This document shows positions 1 to 5,171 of a DNA stretch of 5,171 nucleotides, piece after piece. The notes under the pieces are model-generated. The model saw only the letters and a program-made list of their open reading frames with translations, did not search any database and was not told where the DNA came from. The translations under genes and the position numbers were made by a program. How positions within the stretch are numbered: position 1 is the first letter of the stretch; every line of letters begins with the position of its first letter. Source of the stretch: Verrucomicrobiales bacterium (GTDB lineage: Bacteria; Verrucomicrobiota; Verrucomicrobiia; Limisphaerales; UBA1096); assembly GCA_028817635.1 (NCBI GenBank), contig JAPPPH010000483.1, positions 1 through 5,171 on the forward strand. Reading direction: 5' to 3'.

Positions 1-566
1 TGCATCCGGTCGTCGTCGTTGGCGAAGGAGTTTTCACCAACCCGCGTCGGTTGATCCCGCAGAACCAACGGTGCCTTGATGGTCAAATCCGGTTCCTCAA
101 GATCGATCTGCGAAATCCCGATGATGTTCGGGTGATTCGTGAGCGTATTGTTCAGGTGATGCACCAGGTCGCCCCGCTTCGGCACCGGCATGTCCCGGTA
201 CAAGTCCAACGCAATCCCGGCTGGCTCGTGTGAGGCAATCTTCTCGAGAATCTTCGACACCATGTCGTCCTCGAGCGGCCAGCCGAACCGCTGAATGTCC
301 CGCTCGTCGGCACCGATGATGACGATATTGGTGTGGGTAACTTGGTTGGTGCCGTAATCCGGGATTTGCCGGAGGTGCAATAAATCGTGATGCAGCAGTT
401 CCTGCCCCATGAGAAGCCCCTCGTCACGGAGCGCCTTCACACCCCAGAACGTGCCGCCCCCGACCAGCAGTGCGACGAGCACCTCAAGCCAGAATGCCCC
501 CTTCGACATCCGCTTGGCCAAGCCGGCCAGCCAGTTTTTGATGAAGCCCATCACGTTCGGGGACAT
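1..566 (-). CDS. CHASE2-domain membrane sensor protein, N-terminal part (3' end outside window)
   Basis: I translated this frame directly: 188 complete codons run from ATG at 566 to the window edge without a stop, so the C-terminus is missing. Seen: a basic N-terminus (MSPNVMGFIKNWLAGLAKR), one hydrophobic segment at about residues 26-43 (FWLEVLVALLVGGGTFWG), then a region with the CHASE2 pattern. That pattern is a beta-strand IVIIGADERDIQRFGWPL (81-98), a helix, AGIALDLYRDMPVP (116-129), HPNIIGISQ (145-153) and a VGENSFANDDDR segment (176-187). Known: CHASE2 is an extracytoplasmic sensory domain found on adenylate/diguanylate cyclases, kinases and stand-alone proteins; its ligand is generally unknown. 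Inferred: the domain faces the periplasm behind an N-terminal anchor, and the output domain, if any, lies beyond the window. The gene starts 42 nt after the CHAT stop, in the same frame and without a clear Shine-Dalgarno sequence. ATG at 551 is an alternative start. The CHASE2 call is fairly firm; the output is unknown. Confidence 0.85.
   Translation of the reverse strand, partial: MSPNVMGFIKNWLAGLAKRMSKGAFWLEVLVALLVGGGTFWGVKALRDEGLLMGQELLHHDLLHLRQIPDYGTNQVTHTNIVIIGADERDIQRFGWPLEDDMVSKILEKIASHEPAGIALDLYRDMPVPKRGDLVHHLNNTLTNHPNIIGISQIDLEEPDLTIKAPLVLRDQPTRVGENSFANDDDRM
512..523. repeat. Palindrome GCTTGGCCAAGC
   Basis: Perfect 12-nt palindrome with the CTTGGCCAAG core at 513-522, inside the N-terminal coding part of the CHASE2 gene. 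There it is read as c-TTG-GCC-AAG (Leu-Ala-Lys, residues 16-18). It is one of seven copies of the core in the window. Confidence 0.8.
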
Positions 567-608
567 TAAAAGGCCAAGCGCCGGGCTTTTCCCAGCAAAA
601 ACAAGGCC
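567..608 (-). other. 42-nt spacer between CHAT and CHASE2 genes with hairpin potential
   Basis: On the minus strand the spacer can fold as GCTGGG-AAAAG-CCCGGC (596-580, one G-U pair), or alternatively as AAAAG.CC/GG.CTTTT (590-568, one C-C mismatch), which ends just before the CHASE2 ATG. AAGGCC at 608-603 could also pair with GGCCTT at 575-570. No clear Shine-Dalgarno is present. The mutually exclusive folds could tune CHASE2 expression or weakly attenuate transcription, but the stems are short and the U-run is interrupted, so this may be coincidence. Confidence 0.25.
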
Positions 609-2858
609 TTACAGCCAGTTCCCGATCATGATGTACGGAGCCCAGTAGCGGGGATGCCGGAAACGGGGATCGTTGCGAAGCACGGTCTGTGCGTGCTTCA
701 ACGCTTGGGCCTTGGACGTACCCGGCTTGGCCAAGGCTCGGTAAAATTCATCCACCATCAACGCAGAGGCCTGGTCACTCACAAACCATAAACTGGCCAG
801 TGCCGCTCGCGCGCCTGCCTTGATCGCCACACCTGCCAAGCCAAGCGCAGCCTTGTCGTCACCGGCCGCCGTCTGGCAGGCGCTCAAGGTCAGCAACTCC
901 ACCGGGGCACCACGATAACTGCTTGGCCGGATAAGATTTTCAAGATCATCCAGCGTCAGGTAATCGTCGTAGGTCAACACGAACGTGCTGGCGGCGTCCC
1001 CGCTGAACTGCCCGTGCGAGGCGATATGCACGTAGCGGAAATCGTTCCGGAGGAATGTGTTCTCGAGGTCATCCTTCAGAAAGGTGTCGTCCATCAACTG
1101 CGTGGGGGCAAAGCTCTTGGCGATCAACTCTGCCTCTTCCACCACCGCCGGCAACCCCGGGAATCCGTGCCGCTCAGCCGCGAGGCCGCTGAACAAAAAA
1201 CGGGAGTTTGGCGTGGTCGCCTCCTGCGACTCGATCAGGCTCAAGCCGGGGGCCACCGCCACGGCGTACTGCTCCAGCACGTAGTTTTTTCCGTCATACA
1301 AGGCGGCTATCGGGACGCTCCGCAACGCGCCGTCCGGGACAAAAACCAGAGTGTCCACGCCGCTCTTTTTCAGCAGCGGCTTGATCGGCTCGATCAACCA
1401 GGCGTAAAGCGCCTCGCCGTGGTCCTTGAAAAAATAGGTCGTTCGCCGCTCAACATGATGGCGAAACAATCTTGCCTGCTCCATCAACCGCTCGCTGGTC
1501 ACATCGACCGACACCTTGTCGAGTCCGTCTTTTGTTTCGACGAGCAGCTCCAGTCGATCCTCCAGCGGAACAATGTAAACGATCGCAGCCGTTGGGGACA
1601 TTTGCCCAATGCTCTTTGCCCCGGAGTTGACCATGTTCACGCAGTCATCCTGAAAGTAATTTGAAAGCTCCGCGCCCTTCAACGCCTCGACCGTTTCGCG
1701 AGCCTCAAGCAGCAACTCAGAGCGTGCGGCGGCGTCCTTCGTATCATCGGCTTTTTTGAGGATCAAATCTGCCAACTCGTAATAGATTGGCCCCACTGAG
1801 TCGCGAAACGTGGTCGGACTGTTGACGTTGCCATAGACGATTGCCAAGTCGTTGCGAATCGTCTGCAGGTTGCTGATCGCCGTCTGGTAGGAATCGATCG
1901 CCCGATCACGATCACCCAGCAGGTTGTGCAGGCGGCCCACCAGCCATTGCCACTGGTAAACGGCGTCCGGCAGGCTATTTTTCTGAGCCAAGTCCAGCGC
2001 GGCACGGCTCAATTGCAACGCCTCGGCATAACGCCCCTCCGTCTCGTATAGCCCGGCAAGAAAGCCAAGCGAATATGCCTGACTCGCCTCGTCGCCCGCC
2101 TTGCGTGCCTCGGCAATGGACTTGCGATACTGCTCCCCGCCCTTGACCAGATATGCCCCGCGCTGTTCACGGTCCGGGGCTGCGTCCATCATCCGGCTGT
2201 AGACGTCGCCGAGTTTGATGTGCAGCAGCGCCTTCTTTTTGCCGTCCTTCAACGCAGTGATATTTTCATCAGCCTTGGCAGCATACCCGCTGGCCAATTC
2301 CATTGAGCCATGAAAGGCGGCAGCCGTGGCCATGCCGATTCGGCACTGAGCACCGCGCTCGTTGTCGCCCGCCGCGTCGGCGTGTTTCACCGCCTCGTTG
2401 TAGTTCCAAACTGCATCCTCGTAGTTACCCCAGCCAACCAGCAGATTGCCCAAGTTGACGCGAATGCTCGCCTCAAGTTTTTTGTCCTTGAGTTCCTCCG
2501 CCACCTTCAGACTCTCGAGCAGATAGACGTCCGCCTCCTCGCCCGCGGAACGGTATTTCTTGCTGGCCAAGATCCAAAGACTGGCCAAGTTGTTCTTCAC
2601 CATCGCCTCGGAGCGCTTGTCGCCGGCTTGCTGCGCTTGGCCAAGCGCCTGTTTCAATACTTTCTCCGCCTGATTTACCTGCCCCTTGGCCTGATACGCC
2701 GCCGCTTGGCCAAGCAACTTGGTCAGGTTCGGCTCCATCTTGGCCGCTTGGCCAAGCGATGGCGCAGATAACAGGCCAAGCAGGATGGCCCCACCGAGTG
2801 CCACCCGGGACGCGGCGCGCTTCACGTCGCCCAATTGAATTGCGAGTACTTGTTTCAT
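609..2858 (-). CDS. Exported TPR-CHAT protein (caspase-like peptidase)
   Basis: A 749-residue protein. The start at 2858 was chosen because a GGAG lies 8 nt upstream and it gives a compact signal peptide; an in-frame ATG at 2897 would add 13 residues and overlap the transporter gene. Seen: residues 1-38 form a likely Sec signal (basic residues to R18, hydrophobic VALGGAILLGLL, then SAPSLGQA with cleavage near A38). TPR-like helical pairs follow at about 45-80, 127-165, 257-295 and 299-337. A linker carries the FRDSVGPIYYELADLIL and ELSNYFQDDC segments typical of bacterial CHAT proteins. The CHAT domain spans about 417-747, with the catalytic His615 in ASHGQF and Cys661 in LSACQTAAG, and ends in the usual HPRYWAPYIMIGNW. 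Known: CHAT is a caspase/separase-clan peptidase fold and the TPRs bind partners or substrate. Inferred: an active periplasmic or surface cysteine peptidase working with the adjacent TpsA/TpsB pair. Its substrate is unknown. An uncleaved signal (membrane anchor) is possible. Confidence 0.93.
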   Translation of the reverse strand: MKQVLAIQLGDVKRAASRVALGGAILLGLLSAPSLGQAAKMEPNLTKLLGQAAAYQAKGQVNQAEKVLKQALGQAQQAGDKRSEAMVKNNLASLWILASKKYRSAGEEADVYLLESLKVAEELKDKKLEASIRVNLGNLLVGWGNYEDAVWNYNEAVKHADAAGDNERGAQCRIGMATAAAFHGSMELASGYAAKADENITALKDGKKKALLHIKLGDVYSRMMDAAPDREQRGAYLVKGGEQYRKSIAEARKAGDEASQAYSLGFLAGLYETEGRYAEALQLSRAALDLAQKNSLPDAVYQWQWLVGRLHNLLGDRDRAIDSYQTAISNLQTIRNDLAIVYGNVNSPTTFRDSVGPIYYELADLILKKADDTKDAAARSELLLEARETVEALKGAELSNYFQDDCVNMVNSGAKSIGQMSPTAAIVYIVPLEDRLELLVETKDGLDKVSVDVTSERLMEQARLFRHHVERRTTYFFKDHGEALYAWLIEPIKPLLKKSGVDTLVFVPDGALRSVPIAALYDGKNYVLEQYAVAVAPGLSLIESQEATTPNSRFLFSGLAAERHGFPGLPAVVEEAELIAKSFAPTQLMDDTFLKDDLENTFLRNDFRYVHIASHGQFSGDAASTFVLTYDDYLTLDDLENLIRPSSYRGAPVELLTLSACQTAAGDDKAALGLAGVAIKAGARAALASLWFVSDQASALMVDEFYRALAKPGTSKAQALKHAQTVLRNDPRFRHPRYWAPYIMIGNWL
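726..735. repeat. Palindrome CTTGGCCAAG
   Basis: Perfect 10-nt core copy near the 3' end of the CHAT gene, read as TTG-GCC-AAG (Leu-Ala-Lys, in RALAKPG). Its flanks do not extend the palindrome. Confidence 0.8.
2564..2780. repeat. Cluster of CTTGGCCAAG palindromes and partial copies
   Basis: Three perfect cores lie at 2636-2645 (extended to a 16-nt palindrome, GCGCTTGGCCAAGCGC, at 2633-2648), 2705-2714 and 2747-2756 (14-nt CGCTTGGCCAAGCG at 2745-2758). Partial copies occur at 2564-2571 and 2582-2589 (TGGCCAAG), 2685-2691 and 2739-2745 (CTTGGCC), and 2774-2780 (GGCCAAG). The three perfect copies are read as CTT-GGC-CAA-G (Leu-Gly-Gln-Ala) and give LGQA at CHAT residues 35-38, 49-52 and 72-75, spanning the signal-peptide cleavage region and first TPR. 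Confidence 0.8.
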
Positions 2859-2860
2859 CG

Positions 2861-4570
2861 TTATTTCTCCGGCACAGCATTGACAGTTGGATCCCAAAAC
2901 GCGGTTCCGAGCCGCAACTGGAAGTGGATGCCGTCATCCTGTAGATCGTCGTCGTTTCGAACTCCAAAATCCTCAAAACCGTATCCCCAGTAAAGCGACA
3001 TACTAATGTGATCGGTCGGGTTGTACGTCACGCCCAGTCCCACGCTGTAAATCTCCTCCCGCTCCCTTGGGCCGTTGGAATTCCAGCCAATGCCGTAGTC
3101 CACAAACGGGATCAGGTACACCAGCGCCTTGCCGTAGCGATCCTTGTAGACCGGGAAGCGCAGCTCTGGCGAGATGATGAAGGCGTTGTCCCTGATCAAC
3201 TGGTTCTCACGATAACCCCGAATGGTGTTGACCCCGCCGAGGCTGAATTGCTCCATCGAAACCACCCTGTCGTCAGTGTGTTGGTGGAACAACTTGACCA
3301 CGAGCAGGGTGTCGTTTTCGGAGACCGACTCCACCCAGGACGCCTGCGTCATCCATGTGAAATATTCTGGATCAAACTCATCTCCAAGGATGGGATTCAG
3401 TTCATCGAGTCCGAAGGTGAACGTGGTTCGAGCCGCGATCACCCTTTCCTGTGAGCGGTACACGTACTCTGGACTCAGGCGCAGCGCGGAAATGCGCGTC
3501 TGGCCGTTGACTGAGCCGGGCGAAATCGAAAACGGCTCCCCGGAAACCAACACATCGCTCCGGCGATGCTCACCCTTGAGAGTCAGACTGAGTTCATGCT
3601 GCAGGTCGCGGTAAATCGGTTGCCTCAATGCCACCGAGTACATGCGCGTGTCACTTTCGATGTCCAACGTGTTGAAAGGCTCCTCAAGAATGACGTAATC
3701 GCTCTGGTTATAGCCCAAATCAAGCGTCGTGTCCCAACGCGTTAGCGGCAGACTGTAGAACAACGAATAGTTCCCGCCGTCATCCACGTCCCACTCCTCC
3801 ATGCCCTCCTGCGACAATGTGTAGTTGCCCCGCAACGTGTCCCCGAGGCTCGTCAGGTTTTTCGTTCCGAAATAAACCTCCGCCTCCTCCGCTCCCACGC
3901 TCGGTGGGCGGCGGTTGCTGACACCCAAGCCGACATCGAACACCCTGTTCTCTGTCACAATCATGTCCAGGTGGCTCTGTCCCAGTTCATCGCCGGGGAC
4001 CAATGCCGTATTGATCTTCCGGATCTTTTCGTCGCGCCGGACAAACTCCAGCCCGCGCTTCAGGTCGTCCAGATTCAACGGATCACTCACCTCACGGTGA
4101 ATCCGACTGGTGACATATCCCGAACGCAGCCAGCCTTCATTGAGTATATTGATATTATCGAGACGCCCCTCGACAATGCGCACCACAAGAACGCCGTTCG
4201 ACATGTCCTGCTCATCGATCACCGCCCCGGAGTTCACATACTGTGCATCAAAGTAATGCTGGGAAATCGTTTTGCGGATCGCCTCCAACTCCTCCACCCC
4301 CGTTTTTTTACCGACACGTTCCTTTACCAAAGCGAACAACTCCTCATCGGTAAAAACCGTGTTCCCATCAAACTCGATCCCCTTGAGCACAACCTCCTTC
4401 GGGGCCTCGACAATGCCCAAGTCCTTCAGGGGCGGCAGCGTGGTTTTCTCCCCGCCAGCCGGCTGGCCCATCACTGTCACACCCCACACAAGGGTCATTA
4501 TCACACAAAAACCGTTTGTTTTCATTCGTCTCTGGTTAGATGCGGCTCGCAATGTACCGATCACACTCAT
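2861..4570 (-). CDS. TpsB/ShlB/FhaC-family outer-membrane transporter (two-partner secretion)
   Basis: A 569-residue protein of normal TpsB length. It exports the neighbouring TpsA substrate from the periplasm across the outer membrane. Seen: a signal peptide, best as MKTNGFCVIMTLVWGVTVMG starting at residue 16; a first POTRA domain at about 58-135 (VVLKGIEFDGNTVFTDEEL through VVRIVEGRLDNI); a second POTRA-like region at about 136-205; then a strand-rich C-terminal barrel from about 210. The barrel holds the diagnostic L6-loop motif IRGY at 450-453 (LGGVNTIRGYREN) and FVDYGIGW at 489-496. The last strand (HFQLRLGTAFW) is followed by a ten-residue tail. Start choice: ATG 4570 lies 13 nt after the tpsA stop with GAGAG 9 nt upstream; ATG 4525 is a strong alternative because it gives a shorter signal n-region. 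The stop lies 2 nt before the CHAT start. Omp85/BamA is unlikely given only two POTRA-like domains and the TPS partner next door. Confidence 0.93.
   Translation of the reverse strand: MSVIGTLRAASNQRRMKTNGFCVIMTLVWGVTVMGQPAGGEKTTLPPLKDLGIVEAPKEVVLKGIEFDGNTVFTDEELFALVKERVGKKTGVEELEAIRKTISQHYFDAQYVNSGAVIDEQDMSNGVLVVRIVEGRLDNINILNEGWLRSGYVTSRIHREVSDPLNLDDLKRGLEFVRRDEKIRKINTALVPGDELGQSHLDMIVTENRVFDVGLGVSNRRPPSVGAEEAEVYFGTKNLTSLGDTLRGNYTLSQEGMEEWDVDDGGNYSLFYSLPLTRWDTTLDLGYNQSDYVILEEPFNTLDIESDTRMYSVALRQPIYRDLQHELSLTLKGEHRRSDVLVSGEPFSISPGSVNGQTRISALRLSPEYVYRSQERVIAARTTFTFGLDELNPILGDEFDPEYFTWMTQASWVESVSENDTLLVVKLFHQHTDDRVVSMEQFSLGGVNTIRGYRENQLIRDNAFIISPELRFPVYKDRYGKALVYLIPFVDYGIGWNSNGPREREEIYSVGLGVTYNPTDHISMSLYWGYGFEDFGVRNDDDLQDDGIHFQLRLGTAFWDPTVNAVPEK
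2867..2870 (-). promoter_or_regulatory. Ribosome binding site of the TPR-CHAT gene
   Basis: On the minus strand GGAG lies inside the last codons of the transporter gene, 8 nt before the ATG at 2858. The order is GGAG, AAA, stop TAA, CG, ATG. This decides the CHAT start over the in-frame ATG at 2897 and implies translational coupling or re-initiation from the transporter stop codon. Confidence 0.7.
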
Positions 4571-4579
4571 TTAAATCAA

Positions 4580-4584
4580 CTCTC
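4580..4584 (-). promoter_or_regulatory. Possible ribosome binding site of the TpsB gene
   Basis: GAGAG on the minus strand overlaps the tpsA stop codon (TAG, 4586-4584) and lies 9 nt before the ATG at 4570. It supports that start, but a second purine run (CAGAGACGA) directly precedes the alternative ATG at 4525, so the choice stays open. Confidence 0.4.
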
Positions 4585-5171
4585 TACTTTTCTTCTTTCA
4601 ATCCGCCCAAAGCGGGGAGGAAATTCTCACTTGCCCACACCGGGAGGCCGCCTTGGCCGTTGATAAAGAAGCTGCTCACATCTCCCTGCAACTGCAGCGC
4701 GCAGCGCTCCGCCAAGTTCACCGAGCGATCCTTCAACTCGTCCGGCAGAATCACCAACCCTCCTCCGATATCCGTCTCCACCGAGTCGATCTCCACCACC
4801 CCCTGCGCCCCGTACTCCGACGACGCCGTGATCAGCGAGTCGAGCGACGGCAAAAATGTATCCGCCACCACCGAGATGTAACCGCCGTCTCCGTACACTG
4901 CATTCGCTGTCAATTGACCTCGGTTCATGAACAACAGTCCCGGCTTGCTGATCGTGATGTTCCCTCCGTCCTGACCCGCCTCCGCGCTTATCCGGCTGTC
5001 CCGGATGCTCCGGTCTCCCGTGCCCAGCAACCGGATGCTCCCGCCGTCCTTGGCCGCTGATGCCGTCAACTCGCTCTTGGCCAAGCGCACTTCGCCCGCA
5101 GACTCAATCTCGATGTCTCCCCCGTCCGCCTGGCTTGAACTCACTGACACTCTCGCCCCTTGGCCAAGCGA
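4584..5171 (-). CDS. Filamentous-haemagglutinin-like TpsA exoprotein, C-terminal 195 residues (5' end outside window)
   Basis: The frame is open to the right edge, so this is the 3' end of a longer gene; the GTG at 5150 is internal, not a start. Seen: a beta-helix-like repeat of 25-27 residues with the pattern S-x-L/I-x-A-x-A...DGG-x-I-x-I (DGG at residues 17, 42, 68 and 95 of the visible part, degenerate at 120-124). A non-repeat C-terminal segment follows: GGGLVILPDELKDRSVNLAERC, then FFINGQGGLP and a KEEK end. Known: TpsA proteins are long right-handed beta-helices secreted by a cognate TpsB; the ITASSE.G..G.VEI...GLV.LP...C...GGLP layout matches the C-terminus of cyanobacterial-type haemagglutinin proteins as I recall them. 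The conserved N-terminal TPS domain would lie off the window. Inferred role: a surface-exposed or released adhesin or structural exoprotein. Only one Cys (157) occurs in the visible part. Ligand and full size cannot be judged. Confidence 0.87.
   Translation of the reverse strand, partial: SLGQGARVSVSSSQADGGDIEIESAGEVRLAKSELTASAAKDGGSIRLLGTGDRSIRDSRISAEAGQDGGNITISKPGLLFMNRGQLTANAVYGDGGYISVVADTFLPSLDSLITASSEYGAQGVVEIDSVETDIGGGLVILPDELKDRSVNLAERCALQLQGDVSSFFINGQGGLPVWASENFLPALGGLKEEK
4788..5156 (-). repeat. 25-27-residue beta-helix coil repeats in TpsA
   Basis: Five successive units of the protein align by eye: ARVSVSSSQADGGDIEI, KSELTASAAKDGGSIRL, DSRISAEAGQDGGNITI, RGQLTANAVYGDGGYISV and DSLITASSEYGAQGVVEI. 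The period of 25-27 residues with alternating hydrophobics and a glycine turn is what a stacked parallel beta-helix predicts. The units are diverged at DNA level, so this is protein-structural repetition rather than recent duplication. More units probably continue to the right of the window. Confidence 0.75.
5076..5085. repeat. Palindrome CTTGGCCAAG
   Basis: Perfect core copy inside the TpsA coding region, read as TTG-GCC-AAG (Leu-Ala-Lys, in VRLAKSE). Confidence 0.8.
5159..5168. repeat. Palindrome CTTGGCCAAG
   Basis: Perfect core copy at the right edge of the window inside TpsA, read as CTT-GGC-CAA-G (Leu-Gly-Gln-Gly), a different phase from the copy 83 nt to its left. It lies three bases from the window end. 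Confidence 0.8.

Noticed and set aside
152..427. Minus-strand 91-codon open frame
   Set aside because: It overlaps the CHASE2 gene in another frame; the CHASE2 frame gives a recognisable domain and this one gives Arg/Ser/Thr-rich shadow sequence.
580..596. Intrinsic terminator after the CHAT gene
   Set aside because: The stem is only six pairs including one G-U and the U-run follows after an intervening GCUUGGCC, so it does not meet the usual pattern; the CHASE2 gene directly follows.
1014..1664. 216-codon open frame on the plus strand, antisense to the CHAT gene
   Set aside because: It is fully opposite a well-supported gene, its translation shows no recognisable domain, and long antisense frames are expected in GC-rich coding DNA.
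2564..2780. CRISPR-like or tandem repeat array
   Set aside because: Spacing is irregular (8-56 nt), the repeat is only about 10 nt and palindromic, and the whole stretch is coding sequence of the CHAT protein.
2859..2897. Upstream ATG at 2897 as the CHAT start
   Set aside because: It would add MGSNCQCCAGEIT before the signal peptide and overlap tpsB by 37 nt, while a good Shine-Dalgarno precedes the ATG at 2858.
2473..2976. Minus-strand 167-codon open frame across the tpsB/CHAT junction
   Set aside because: It is out of frame with both genes and Gly/Arg-rich, and would require overlapping the well-supported CHAT signal peptide and the transporter end.
3971..4663. 230-codon plus-strand open frame opposite the transporter gene
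   Set aside because: It is antisense to the POTRA and signal-peptide coding region, has no domain-like composition, and crosses the tpsA/tpsB junction of the opposite operon.
5148..5150. GTG at 5150 as the start of a short 188-residue protein
   Set aside because: The frame continues open to the window edge with the same beta-helix repeat pattern, so this is the 3' end of a longer gene.

Overview
The window is one tightly packed, leftward-transcribed (minus strand) gene cluster with almost no non-coding DNA. In transcription order (right to left) it holds: the C-terminal end of a large secreted beta-helix protein of the filamentous-haemagglutinin/TpsA type (4584-5171, start outside the window); its outer-membrane TpsB/ShlB-type transporter (2861-4570); a signal-peptide-bearing TPR-CHAT protein, i.e. 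a caspase-like peptidase with an intact His/Cys dyad (609-2858); and the N-terminal part of a membrane-anchored CHASE2 sensor protein (1-566, C-terminus outside the window). Gaps are 13, 2 and 42 nt, so this is very likely one operon. No promoter or convincing terminator lies inside the window.

The organism must be a diderm (Gram-negative envelope), because a TpsB outer-membrane beta-barrel and a two-partner-secretion substrate are present. The TpsA C-terminus (a Cys, then a GGLP motif), the CHAT middle region and the CHASE2 subtype resemble, from memory, families that are common in cyanobacteria and also occur in PVC-group bacteria and some gammaproteobacteria. The base composition is moderately GC-rich. 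I cannot assign a phylum from this sequence alone.

A plausible reading is an envelope module. TpsA is exported through TpsB. The CHAT protein, which carries its own export signal, would act in the periplasm or at the surface, perhaps processing TpsA or another envelope protein. The CHASE2 protein would sense an extracytoplasmic signal. Functional linkage between these parts is inference from operon structure, not shown by the sequence.

Overlaid on the genes is a second signal: the perfect palindrome CTTGGCCAAG (often extended to CGCTTGGCCAAGCG) occurs seven times in 5.2 kb, in at least two different codon phases, with a dense cluster of full and partial copies over the 5' end of the CHAT gene. 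It behaves like a genome-wide highly iterated palindrome rather than a protein repeat, and is the least explained feature here.
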